A stretch of 64,000 nt of DNA from Strongyloides papillosus (GCA_005656395.1 SRSI01000079.1:992001-1056000), one strand, 5' to 3'. Positions 46,395-59,138 are shown, counted from the first letter of the stretch. Numbers and translations: made by a program. Notes: generated from the letters alone by a model not told the origin.

Positions 46395-49300
46395 AATCCC
46401 AAAATATATTAGAGGAGTAATGAGGATGTGTAAATTATTTTCGATATTGAAACTTTTTTATATCTTTATATATGTAACTTTATGTGCTGATTTCAAAAAA
46501 CACAATATTTTTTTAATCTGAAGTCCCGTTCTTGAGATACAGCTACTTAAAGGTGTTTTGGTGTGTTAGTCTTGACCCCCTTAGAGTTATTCGTTCTATC
46601 TGAAATTTTACAGGTATATATAGTTCTAGATGCTAATAAAACAAAAATAAAAAAAAAGTTAAAATTTCAAGTTCATTCTTGAGATTTTGGATTTTTTCCA
46701 AAATGACCAAAAAAAACCTAAATTCTTACATTTTAAAATGATATATCAGGATTCAGAGAAGAAAATCAAAAAAAAGAAAAAAAGCTATCCTAAGTTTCTC
46801 TTTAACTTACATTTTGAGTATAATCCCAAGAAAATCGAAAAACTTTAAGTACTATAAAATCGTTTTAGAAAATTTTTGAAAAAAAATGTTTTGAAAAAAA
46901 TTTTTTGTGTTTTTTTAAAAAAAGCATGTCAAGATGAAACTCTTTTGGTGAAGTGGTTTTACAACTTTTATGTAGAATAAAATTTTCTATCAAATGAGAT
47001 ATATATCGAACTGATACATTTTGTCGTTCTTGAGATATAAAGAAAAAAGTAATTTTTGTATATTTAAAAAAAGTGCATTTTTTGGATTTCAAGAACGTAA
47101 AAAAGTTTCAATACGTTGATTTTCTTAAAAAATCGCAAAAAGTTGCCCTGGGGAATTTTGTTACGAACATTTTAAGATATTAACCGTTAATTTATCTCTA
47201 TTTATTCTTGAGATAATCTCAAAGTAAATGGAGCAATTTTTTTTTCAACTTTTTAGAGTTTTTAAAAAAAGTATCTAAAGATGAATTTTTCTCAATATAA
47301 AATGTTAACAAAATTTTTGTGGAATTTAATTCTCTATCGAATGACATATAGATCGTCTTAATCCCATTATCTGTTCTCGAGATACATCTCATTAAGTACC
47401 AAATTCTGAAATTCGGTACCTCTATTTTTCCGTCAATACAGATTTTTTTACTCAAAATTTCACATATAGACGTAATTTTAATGCTTATTACATGCAAACT
47501 ACAAAATTTACCAAAAAAGTCCGATCCCGAAAATAGAAAGTCATCGGAAATTCCCCCTATCTTTGAAGAAAAGTTTACCTCTTTAAATGATTTTTGTTAA
47601 ATGCACTCTTTTTTATTAAAATAGAAATGCATTTTAATGTGCTCGATAGAAAAAATAAATATTAGATTCATTTGAATTTTTGCTCTTGAGATACGTCTAT
47701 TTAAATGAGAATAATCTTGAAATGTTGTGATCCCCTAAAACTTTTTAAAAATGATCCTAATAACTAGAAATTTCACAGGTACGTCAATTTCTTATGGTTG
47801 TTATATATAAACAATAAAATTTACAAAAAAGTCCGATCCCAGAAAATAGTAAGTCATCGAAAATTCCTCTATATCTCAGAGAAAAAGTTTACTTCTTAAA
47901 TGGTTTTGGTTATATGCACTTTTTTACTAAAATAAAAATGTATTTTAAATATGTTGAACAGAAAAATAAATATTAGCTTCATTTGAATTTTTGCACTTTA
48001 AATACATCTACTTCAGTAAGAATAATATTAAAATTTGTAATCTCCTTAAAATAAAAAATTACAAGAACAACTAATTCTTTGAAAGGAAAACAAAAAACAA
48101 CAATTCATCAAAGTCATTGGATTAATTGTTTTAAACAATTTTAAATATCAATTTATATTTTTAAGAACATAGTGGATAAAATAAGTGGAAAAATTGGTTT
48201 TTATTTAATTATATGTAATTTTTGTGCCGATTAAGATGTTTTTTAATCAGTGCAATATATGATATATGAAAATTATTAAGATATGATAAAAAAAATTAAA
48301 ATCAAATTATATTTGGCTTTTTGAGATTTAACAAAATTTTCATTAAATATCATTTATTCTAGAATAGAATAAGTTTTTTTATCTAAGTCTTTTATGTTAA
48401 AATGATCTAAACTAGATTGTCTCAAAATACCGCAATCTAGCCACGCATTTTAAAAATTTTGAAAAAATGTTTACAAATTTATGATAAAGCGATGCACATA
48501 CTTATTTTTAAAAAAATGTAAAAATATCTAAAAGTTTTGCTATGCTTTATAAGAACTGGATAAAAAAGTTACCTAAAATTCTAAGTTGAAACTATTCATC
48601 AAAACATTTTAAAAGTAAATTTTATAATATTTTATTAAAAAAATTCATCAATACTTTGATTTTAATATATTTATATTTTTTTAAAGTCTATATAAATTTT
48701 TTACTACGAAAAGTGTCTGAGTAATTGTTTTGATTTATTTTTAATCTTATCAATTTAGAGAAATATTTTTATCATTTTGAATACATTAAAAATTTGCGTT
48801 CTTATTTTTATAATACATTTTAAAAAGTTTTGTCAAAAAAATATAAAACAAAATAAAAAATATGCATTAAATTTGTAAAAGTACTTTTTATTATGCAACC
48901 AAAATGCGAAATTATAAAATAACAATCGCAAAAATTGGATTATTTTAGGTTAAATAATTATGAAATACTTATGATCAACCTCAAATATTATTAATATTTT
49001 AAAAAATTAGCCAGACTTAATATTAATCTCTATTTTTAATTTTTATCATATTAATTAACTTAAAACTTGCATATTAACACTAATCAGAAGTCTAACGTAA
49101 ACATTGTTCTTAATTTTTTATTTTTATATTAAAAATTCGTAAAAAATTATTCAAACTTAGAATATCAAATGAATTTAAAATCATGAGGATATATAATAAA
49201 ACAATTTTGATGAAGTATGTTTTATAAGCTTTTAATGTTCAAAAACCCATAAAATTTTAATAATAATTATTTATATTATAAAATACAAAAATGTTACTTG

Positions 49301-49471
49301 GAATATTAATATGTGTGTTATTATAAAACAAAAGATTTTTAAGTTTTTTAAATTCTAACATTTAAAAAAAATTCCCGCAAGTATGTCGACGAACACAGCG
49401 AGTTGCTGCTTATGGAAAAAAAGCCCAGCCCTGCGGGCAAGCAGCGACGAGCGAAGCGAGGCTGCGGCTTG
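46395..49471. repeat. Interspersed repeat family, copy 2 (3.08 kb)
   Basis: Same start and end as copies 1 and 3; very similar to copy 3. Contains two ~310-bp internal units (each with GATCCC-GAAAATAG-AAGTCATCG, near 47521 and 47829) and a CTTGAGATA-type motif recurring at about 46531, 46678, 47029, 47207, 47376, 47685 and 47996. Its right end is doubled: a degenerate foldback block at ~49372-49421 precedes the standard block at 49432-49471. Confidence 0.92.
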
Positions 49472-51172
49472 TTACAATAATAGATCAAATAGTTGGTTAT
49501 TTTTATTATCATTAACTATGACTTTTTTAAATGGAAATTTTCTATTCCCTTAATGATTAAACACCGACATGCAGAAAATACACTTTTCTCGTTGCTGCTT
49601 AGGTGCAAGACTTGACACTTGAAGTTATATAGCACTTTTTTTATGTGACAAATTTTGCCACAGCTTCACTCATAAGTTGAACTGATATCTATGTAGAAAT
49701 TTTATTTGTTTTTACGGGGTTTTGATTTAATAATAGCTATTTCAGTAATTCATTTTTTGAAAAAATCGCCATCATATTTTTGGTTCATAAATTTGGTATT
49801 TTATCATAGATACCTATTGTACTATGTTTCCTCTTATTCTGGTATAAGATCTTGCAAGTAGATCATATGTTATTTTTACAATTAAAAAAAGTCGTTCTCT
49901 GTATAAAATTATGCTAAAAATATCTTTAAGAATAACTTGGCAAAAAATGTCAAAAAATAATTTGTCCCTAAATTAGGAAAAGGCACATTTCTTGACTATT
50001 TAATCATAAAAATCAATGGAAGTTAAAAAGAATTATGATAAAGACAATACTACACACAAAAAAAGTGGGAAGCATTTTTGTGTAAAATTTAATGAATTTT
50101 TCCCACCTAACAAAATTTGAATTTTCTTAATTTGTGAATAAATTTATCGCAATTATATCATACATAAAAATTAAAGCAATAATGAAGTAGTTTTTAAAAT
50201 AAATTTATATTTTTTATTATATTATTGTTATTTTAAAAATTAGATTGTTATTCTACAATAATTTTTAAATATAAGATTACAATTTTATGTAAGATTATAA
50301 ATGCTTTTATAAAAAGAAATTCTGAACATACCAAAATATTTTTATTAATATGTTTTAATATTTTGAGTTATTATAAATTACACTTTTTATTATAAAATTA
50401 CACTCTTTTGAAGGCTGAAAATTTTTTTATTGACTTTAATGATTATACTCAAAAATTAAATCTATGAAAAATTATGAAATTATATGGATTTTTATCTATC
50501 GTAAAAAATATCTTCTACATATTTAAAATTAATATAAGAACAAATACTAAAATAATAGTTGAAAATTTTTAATGCTTTGTGTGGTTAAATAAAAATTATT
50601 ACCTTTTTGTTTTTTTATTATGAATTTTTATATTTATTGTTGGTAATAATTTGTTTAGGAAAATGATTTTTGTTAAAATTTAACAATTTTACACGAAATT
50701 GAGCTTTAACAACGTATTTTATTTATATTAGAAAAAAAATTAAATCCTAGGACTAGGATTATATCAAAAACATTAAGGTTAAATAAAAGTTACATTATTT
50801 AAAATATAAAACAATTATAATTTTGTAAAAAAAACAGCGAAGTTTTGCGACAACCTGATATTTTTCATCATTTAAAACATTTTTACTGTTGCTTGATTCT
50901 TATTAAAATTTGAATAAATGTTTATTTTTTTAACAGATGGGAATTTTTACTGCATTTCATGTAATAATGTAAAAATTTTTCCTATTTTTGATCTGTATGT
51001 AGAAAATTGTATATAGGGGCAAAAAATGGTTAAAAATTAAGAGGTGTCACCAACTCTAATATTGAGCCATTGATTCAAAAAATTCAATGTAGCAAAAAAA
51101 TTTTTTTGCTTCAAAAGCTACAAAATGTACTTAAATATGTATTTTTATGCATATTCATCAAAAAAATATATT
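49472..51172. other. Gene-free AT-rich region
   Basis: No coding-like frame or RNA gene recognised between repeat copy 2 and the stop-interrupted ORF. Confidence 0.55.
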
Positions 51173-52117
51173 TTACCGCCCAAAAAATAGCTTATTTAAC
51201 GATATATAAAATGCGTCCACTATTATAAAGTTCAACCTATCCATCATTCTTTTAGGCATATTATTTATGTCAGTCTCTGAATAACCAAAATGATAATGAT
51301 GTTGTGGGTCATCAGAAGATTGACATTTTATCTCCTCATTTACTGGATCAATTACCCCTGCTATTTCTATATTGTTATCATCTTATTTTAATTTAAATCC
51401 AACAATTAAATCTGGTAATGTTGGTTGTTTCAATTTCCCACAAGTAAATTCTTCTGAATTATAATTTATCTTGTAAAGAGGTACCACTATATGAGCATAT
51501 TCATTTTCTTCTTCGAAAAACTCGTTGTCCTTAATGTGGTCTTCCGGTATGAATTTTAATAATCTGTTTTTATGTACCCAATTAATATAGGGACATATGC
51601 TTAATCTTATATTAACTTTATGGTGTGATTTAGTATCTAATAACATTTTATTATCAATTGATTTGATAATCATTAAAACAGCATGTTCAACATCATGTAT
51701 TTTGTTTACATTGTTTAAGATCTCTATATTTTTATATTTGTCAAAAAACACTAATCCAAGATCACATTGCTCAATGTTACAACTAATATAAGTTGAAGGC
51801 ATACTATCGAAATTATTTCCTTCATGATATGCAGAAGAATAAAAGACGTGATATTATTTTTCCCTAGCAACAAGGTATAAACCTACGCCACAAGGAGTAT
51901 TTTCATAATCACCTTTTATGCCACTCAAGGAAATATGAAAAATTCTAATTTCATTAAAATTTATAATTATATAACTTTTTTGTTCTGTTTCCCATCTCCC
52001 TAGTTTATCGAAATGTAAAGTTAGTAGGTTATCAAAATTCACATCAACTACTTTATAAAAAGCACAAGTATCTATTCTAAAGGTAACTTTTCCAGAATCA
52101 GATGTAGCTTCTTGCAT
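51173..52117 (-). pseudogene. Unknown protein, ORF of 314 codons with two in-frame TAA
   Basis: One frame from the ATG at 52117 to TAA at 51173-51175 is open except for TAA at 51854-51856 and 51383-51385. Composition stays protein-like on both sides of each stop (for example LVAREK before and YHVFYSSAYHEGNNF after the first; DLIVGFKLK before and DDNNIEIAGVIDPVNEEIKC after the second). No signal peptide or membrane span, no family recognised. Probably a young pseudogene with two nonsense substitutions; tiny introns cannot remove the stops because no GT..AG pair of reasonable size brackets them without destroying frame-consistent sequence that I could see. Confidence 0.6.
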
Positions 52118-53676
52118 GAGAATTAGTAAAAAAAAGTAGAAATTTTTCTAACATTGTAAAAGAAGTTGAAATATTCTAACATTTCTCATTTTAAAATAAT
52201 AGAATTTTTACTGAAATTTGTATAAGAATATTCTAATTTTATATTATATCAATAGAATTTTAAATATAATTTTTTTGCATAAATGATAACACACAAATTA
52301 TGGAGCAAATTTTGAAAATCTAGGTGAGATGTAGAAAAATGTCCTACGTGTTAAAAAAATCAAATTTATAAAAATTTGAAAATTATCAAGCGACGTTAAA
52401 AATGCAGTAAACGACGCATAGTATTAGATCGCTGCATAGATTTTGTCTTTTTCTACAAAAAATAAATGCTTTAGATATTTTGAAGTACGTTATTAGAAGT
52501 CAGTTTTTTGTAAAGTTCCAAACGTTTTTACAAAAATCATGCTTTAAATAGTCGGAAAAAGAAAATTAATTTCATATGTTTGTTATACATCTGTATTACA
52601 TAAAATTAGAATATTGAAACGTGAAATTTAAATAATAGATAAAAAAATTTGATTATAAAAATATTATAAATAGGGCAATTTTTCATTAATTATTGGTCTC
52701 TTTTTTAAATAAAATCTTTAAATTAATTTGTGTTTTTTTTATTTTTTCGGCATAACAATGTTTAAAATTTTCTTAATATTAACAAAAGGTATAATTATTT
52801 AACCACATAAAGAGTAATTATTTAAAAATATTATTTCTGTATTTGTTCTTTTTTGAGATAAACATATTCGGATTTTTTTAACATAACGAAAAATAAATAG
52901 TGTTATATGACTTTTCATAATTTTGATTTTAGAAGATTATTTTGAAAACAATATAAAAATTGAGTTATTTGAATAAGCATAATTTTATTGAAAAATATAG
53001 TTTCTAATAATTCAAACTTGGAATGTGTTGTAAAAAACAGTTCAAATTTTAAAATGAGAATCTCCATATATATAAGAGTTTATTTTTACGGTCAAAAAAT
53101 AATGAATTAACTATTAAGAATTTCATATTTGTTTAAAATTTTAATATTGATAATATAAATAAATTGATTATAAATTTTATTATTTGCACAAAAGTTGTAG
53201 CAGAAACAGAGGTTTTAAAATACGGTGATATGGAGGATGCATATATTATTCTTGGAAAGCAATCATAAGAGGAAGAATATTACGTGTTAGTGGAGTATTA
53301 ATCTATACTGGTGAAAAAGTATATAACATGTTGATAAAGATAACAGAAGGAGATACAACAATAAAATTAAAAAATATCTTTTGTATCCAATTATATGTTA
53401 TTATTGTGAAGAAGAATCATCTTGCATTGGTTGTTTTGAAGACATACATCACAAATCATATTTTGTTTAATCAATGTATACTTAAGAATTTGGTAACTTT
53501 TTGTGGTTATTTATTCTATTTTTGGATAGAAAATACTTAGAGTAGATGTTAACATTAATCAAGAGAGCTAAATGCATTTGTTGTTTAGTTGATGATGGTG
53601 ATAAATAAATATATTGATAGGAATATGGAAGTTTTTTTGTAATAAAAAGAAGGAAAGATATAATTCAGGAGGGAAA
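52118..53676. other. Mostly gene-free region with a possible ATPase relic
   Basis: AT-rich. At about 53237-53345 on plus a short frame reads IIRGRILRVSGVLIYTGEKV, faintly like the GVVIYTG region of P-type ATPases, but too short to support a call. Confidence 0.4.
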
Positions 53677-53951
53677 ATGTTGTGGAGTCTGATGAATGCC
53701 TTTGGTTGTGATAGGAATTCTAAGAAAGAAAGCGAAATTGTTGGGGTATTCAGTGAAAACTCTGTGATTGATATCCTAGAAATAACATCGAATAATCATA
53801 GTATTGAGAGCATGACGGATAAGCTGTCTGAATACTTGAAAACTGCCATGAGGAGATTCCTGCTAAAGTTGAACCTAAAAAAGAAGTTAAAGTTGAGAAA
53901 CCGACAAAGAATATCAGAGAACTTTTAATCGATAATGATGAACTTGATTAA
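53677..53951 (+). CDS. Small Lys/Glu-rich protein of ~91 residues (one-base frameshift)
   Basis: TATAATTCAG ending at 53668 is an acceptor-like site 8 nt before the ATG. The frame runs MLWSLMNAFGCDRNSKK to SMTDKLSEYLK, then a four-A run (53839-53842) breaks it; one more A brings in a clearly protein-like end, KVEPKKEVKVEKPTKNIREL, finishing LLIDNDELD and TAA. With that base the ORF is 92 codons. Acidic C-terminus, no signal peptide, family not recognised. Confidence 0.5.
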
Positions 53952-54427
53952 TTGTGATATATTATATTGTTTTATTTTAAATTTCCAAAGTCTGATAATT
54001 CTGATCTTCACTGCCGTAGGGATTTTTTTAAATTAATTAAAAGACATATTTTTACTAATAAAAATACTTAAACAATTGTATTGTAATTATTTTATGATTA
54101 CTTGAAACGTTTTTTTTAAGGCATTCATTCTAAAATTTAACCGTAAGAGATGTAAAAATTATATCATCTTAAATTTCACAGTGCCTCTTTAAAAAGATAT
54201 CAACATAATATCAAAGTTCATGAACAAATTTCGTGGAAAATAAAGTTGATTACAAAGTTTTTATTACATATTTTCTAAAGCCTTCTTGAATTTTCTTATA
54301 GTTGACAGAGCTCCACACTTTATTGCTTATAAATACAGTTAAAATTAAGTTACCTTAATCATTAGTAGTTTAGTTAAACATAATGCGTGTTTACAATTCT
54401 CTTCATTGTATATCTTTTTCAGGAGAT

Positions 54428-55339
54428 ATGTCATCAAATAATTCAACTATGGTAAATGGAGTTGCCATAAAAGTGATTATTAAACCGACTTTTGGCTTAA
54501 TGGATGTGAGATATTCACATTTATCTGAGTTGGCTATCGAAAAAACCATAACACCCAATCCGAGGACTTTGGTCAAGGATTTGTGCAAAAGTGTTATGGA
54601 AGGGTACAACTTAGGACATGTGAGTGATGACTTCAAAGGTAATTTGTCATATTTTAGATTTATATTTTTTTTTAGCTTTTATCCGCCATTCAAACTTGGA
54701 ATTCTACCCATTCAGAACATTCTTCCACGACATGAAATCCCCAATTAGTTCTGTCGCTGTTGTGTTTGAGGATATATTAACAATAAAAATATTCATTCCT
54801 AAGTAAGTTTTCAGAATTTTTTTAAAATTATTTCATCTGCTTGTTACAGAAATTTGTTCTTTGAATGTTACAATACGATAACAATAAACGGGGTGTATGA
54901 AAGTTTCATCAAATATATGATTTCTGAGCTCAGCGACAACAGAAATCAAAGTCTCAATTTCGCGTCGGTACCAAGGGATAGCAGTAGTTCTCCTGGTAGC
55001 GTAGGGTCCGACGTCTTTAAAGATTGCATTGATGCTCTGGACCTAATTATTGGTGATGGATCAGGTATGACTTCATCTCAGGAGAGTCAAGAGGAAGTCC
55101 AACTAGGTGGTAGACCAAAAAAAAGGATTAAGTACAACAAAGAAATAGAATTACCTATTCTTGAATTGTTGTACACAAGATCAGATACTCATGATTTCGA
55201 GCAGTATGCAAGTGGATTAAACGCTCTTTCTGGACGAACTGGATCAGATAGACTTACTCCTAGAAAAATCTCTTCTTGGTTTAAAAGAAGAAGAGCTCGG
55301 GACAGAAGAAACCAAAGACTGTCGATGGAAGAATTTTAA
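54428..55339 (+). CDS. Divergent homeodomain protein
   Basis: Exon 1 54428-54638, intron 54639-54675 (37 nt), exon 2 54676-54802, intron 54803-54849 (47 nt), exon 3 54850-55339; 275 residues. ATG chosen because CTTTTTCAG (ends 54422) just before it looks like a trans-splice acceptor; an in-frame ATG at 54383 would read through that site. Residues ~201-266 form a homeodomain: basic arm GRPKKRIKYNKE, helix 1 LPILELLY, helix 2 FEQYASGLNALSG, recognition helix LTPRKISSWFKRRRARDRR. About six extra residues lie between helices 2 and 3, and the almost invariant Asn51 of WFxNRR is Arg. Residues 1-150 are an unrecognised domain. Probably a nuclear DNA-binding protein. AATAAA at 55410-55415. Confidence 0.75.
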
Positions 55340-55609
55340 TGTGTAAAAAACTAATTTATACAAAATTTCTTTACTTCATACTATAAATATTATTACTTTA
55401 TTTTTTACTAATAAAATCTTATTTTAATAATGTTGTTTTATCGTGTAATGATGTATTTTAAATATTGTAGGTATACAAAATTTTATGAAATAAAACTTTC
55501 CATGCCATTTTAAGTCTTAAATATGTAACTTTTTTATTTTACTATTCATTTATTCTTTATAGAACTTTTTAGTAATATTTTTAATAGGATTTATATACTA
55601 TTACTTAAA

Positions 55610-56052
55610 CTCGGAGATGAATTGCCAAAATTTTTCATGTGTAACACCGTATGGTAACATAGGAGATTTTTATCAATGTTTTGTTTCAAGTTTGGGTATT
55701 CTATTTTGACATTCAGTGGATTTTGTATTTGTCTGTACAACATAACTTGCTAAGGCTGTTGATTTAGCACCAAAATTTGAGAAGAGAGATGTTAAGATGA
55801 TAGCCTTATCAATTAATGACGAAGAATCTCACAAAAAATGGTTTCACGATATCATTGCATATGGAAAAAACGTAAATATTCTCAAAAAATACAATGAAGA
55901 GAGCGTATTTTCTTTTCCAGTAATCACTGTTGTCAACAGGGAATTAACAACATAACTCGGAATGCTAGATCTAGATGAGATAGATCCATATAGAATGGCA
56001 TTAACAGCTGGAGTTGTCTTTGAAAAAGTATCTTCGGTTAACAACGATGACT
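55610..56052 (+). pseudogene. 1-Cys peroxiredoxin (PRDX6-type) pseudogene
   Basis: An uninterrupted line of homology without introns: LGDELPKF, a shift, GDFYQCFVSSLGILF, stop, DFVFVCTT, stop, LAKAVDLAPKFEKRDVKMIALSIND, FSFPVITVVNRELTT, stop, LGMLDLDEIDPYRMALTAGVVF. The V-C-TT piece corresponds to the PVCTTE active site, with the catalytic Cys kept but Pro and Glu lost (Glu became TAA). At least three nonsense codons and one frameshift, and the C-terminal third is missing. Absence of introns would fit a processed copy, but the parent's introns are unknown. Confidence 0.85.
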
Positions 56053-59000
56053 AAATGAGTGGAAGAATCTAAAAGATTTTTTATTTCCCAGTTACACGGT
56101 GCATGATAGACAGATTGTTTTGTGCAAATCACACAAAACCTAAACATGTCTTTTGGACAAATATGATTTATACAAAAAAGGGCTATATTCGATAGTATTT
56201 TGGGGCCTAGGTTTTTTACCCGTTTTGCAAACACATTCTAGCTAATTTTGCATGCACATTCTATCTTATTTTACATATCCAAAACGAGTTAGAATGTGTG
56301 CTCAAAATGAAGTAGAATATACATGCAAATATGGTTAGAATGTAGCCTATGGTTCACTACCAGTTTGTAACTTTAATAGTTTCTTACGTATTATGTTAAA
56401 TTAAAAGATTTTTTAAACGTTTTTTTCAGTTATTTGATAGAAATATTTATTATCTATCGATAGAATATGGCATCACTACTTAATATTAATAAGTAACAAA
56501 ACAAACAAAAATAAATGATAGATATTTTAAAAGTTTTTTTAACCATCCTGTTAGAAATATTAAAAGCAACAAAGTAAAAAAATATTCATATTATTTTAAG
56601 AATAAACTTTACAATAAGTGAGTTTTTCTCACAATATTCACTAAAAAAACCACATTATTTGCAGTACACTCTTGATTCTCTTCAATCAATTAACAATTAA
56701 GAGTTTCCTAGTGATTTTTTAAAATTTCATACACACATAAAATCACCAGCTACAACTGCTAATAATCATAATCTTTACTCTACAAGATAACCATAGAACA
56801 TTTAATGCCTAAAATTGTAGTAGTAATAAGTGGTAATGAAATTTCTTTTATGTTAACATATTACGATGTTAGTTTTTTATCAATGTAAAAAGTTCCAAAT
56901 GTAATTATTGTTATAAGATCACTAATTAAAACTAAGAATTTTAGATTTCACAGTAATGTGTGGTCCATTGCGTTTATTTCAAGTTAAACTTTTTAAGTAT
57001 GTCTAATTTGGTGAGAGACTTCAACGGATAAATATATTTAATTAATTATTATTAATATTATTGTACTTGATATTCATTAGATCTATAAGACTAATAAAAT
57101 AATTTTTGGTGTTTTAAAGTAAATGTAATGATGTAAAAATACATAAGAGTATGTGTTTTTTAAAACTGATGCCGTTATTTTTTCCTTAATTATTTTACAT
57201 TTGTTATTACCTTTTTGTATCAACTTTCAAATTTGTGTAAAAACATTAATAAATTTGTGAAATAGTATAAAATAGGTAAATAAACAAATAAAAATTTTTA
57301 ATAACTTTAAAAACAGGGTCAATCACTAAAAAACTTTGGAAGTCTAAAAAACATTTAACATAGATAAAATTACAGGCTAAATTTAAGCTCACTTTGCATA
57401 TACAAAACGAGGTAGAAATGTATATGCAAAAAAAATTTCAATGTATACACAAAATGATCTAAAAATATGTATGCAAAATTTGTACAACAATAGCATAAAA
57501 AATGACTTAGAATGTAGACGTAAAATAGGAAAGAATGTAACCTGTTGCTTACACCATCTTGGATGGTCGGTTATTTTAACATCACTTGCATTTTGTAGCA
57601 TTCTGAGCATTTTTAGTCGAAAAGACATGTTTAGGTTTTGTGTGCAATACTTATTATATTTTACAAAAATGATAAGTTTTTTATAGTTCGAATATATCTT
57701 GTAATATAATCTAAAAATTTAAGATATTGTGTTATACAAAAAAATCATTTACAAAACAAGATATATAGGAGCTACTAAAATAATACTTTTATAAACATTT
57801 GTATAATAAACTTGATATAATTTTAAAAATTTTAATAAATTTGCCACATTAAAAGTAAAGGGGTAATTTTTTTTTAAAAAATAGAAATAATAAAACTTTA
57901 AGTAATATTAATTTGACTGAACATAGTTACCATGGCCACAATTATTACAGAAGACTAATTATTATGAAACTAAAATAAATATCATCTGATAGTCCCAATG
58001 ATAATATATTATTAAAGATCTTTTCCGAGAACAAGAAAAGGCTATTAGTTCCCTTGTGCAAAGACATAATATTATAAATAATATAAAGCAACTGCTTTTT
58101 AAGTTTGTATTTTAAAGTTTTTTAATTTATATTTTTACTAAAAAACTATTATCGTTCTTAAAATATGAAATAAACACACCTACTACTAAATATCAAGTAA
58201 GGAGTGTAAAACTAGAAACAATATCATAATATCCTTTTATAAATAAAGTTTAAAATCGATTTTGTATGTCTATTCTATTTGTTTTGTTAAATAAGTTATA
58301 TGAGAAGAGTCTTATGAAATTAAACATAAATATGAATACCTTTTTCCGGTAAATTGTTGTTAAATAACAAAAAATAGCTTTAGCTGGTATAAAAAACAAT
58401 TTTGTGTAAGAATATTGTTATTGAGTTTGATAGAATATATTAATTTATGATCTTTAGCAATATTTTATTTTTTTTTAATATTTTTACAAATATAATTAGT
58501 CATTCTAGTGTAAATAATTATTTTTTATTTTCAAGTTCTCAAAGGTTATGATTCAAAAAAAGAAAGATTCTATTGTAATTTTCTATTTCGAAGTAACATT
58601 TTTTAAAAAGAAGTAAAATGCTTTTTGTATTTAAATGTTTTAATAGATGTAACATATTTTTTATGCAATTTTCACATGTTGTAACAAACTTTAAAAATAT
58701 ACTCTTTCTATTTTCTGGTTTTAGAGATAATTAGAAAATATATTAGAGTAGTAAAAAACAAAAAAATTACCTACAATTCACGAAAACATGAATAAATACA
58801 AATTAAGTGCAAAACTTGGATAGAAAATAATGTTTAACAATTAACAATATACTGAATACAGTTAATAACTAAAAAACAACAAATTAAATATCATGGAAAT
58901 AGTTATTTCTATAACTATAATTGATAAAATCCGTCAAAATTTTTCAATAGTAAATTTTTGAAAATTAGGAAATAGCAAATTGAATTTTAAAAATGAACAC

Positions 59001-59138
59001 TAAATATCCTATGTATGTAATAGAAAGCAAATGATTCTGTTGGTGATGACATTTTCATTTTAAATTCATTAGAAATGAACAAAAACTATATTTTTCTATA
59101 GCTTATCTAATTAACAGTATAACTTAATTTACATTTTT
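56053..59138. other. Gene-free AT-rich region
   Basis: No gene recognised. Contains scattered short echoes of GCATACACATTCTA-like motifs (around 56225-56345 and 57395-57540), on both strands. Confidence 0.5.

Noticed and set aside
46865..47497. Open frames on the minus strand of repeat copy 2 (75 and 92 codons), also seen in copy 3
   Set aside because: They lie in the modular non-coding repeat, differ in length between copies, are absent as such in copy 1 and have a Lys/Phe/Ser composition expected from AT-rich DNA.
53237..53345. Possible P-type ATPase fragment (GVLIYTGEKV)
   Set aside because: Only about 35 codons, no second motif such as DKTG nearby; similarity could be chance.
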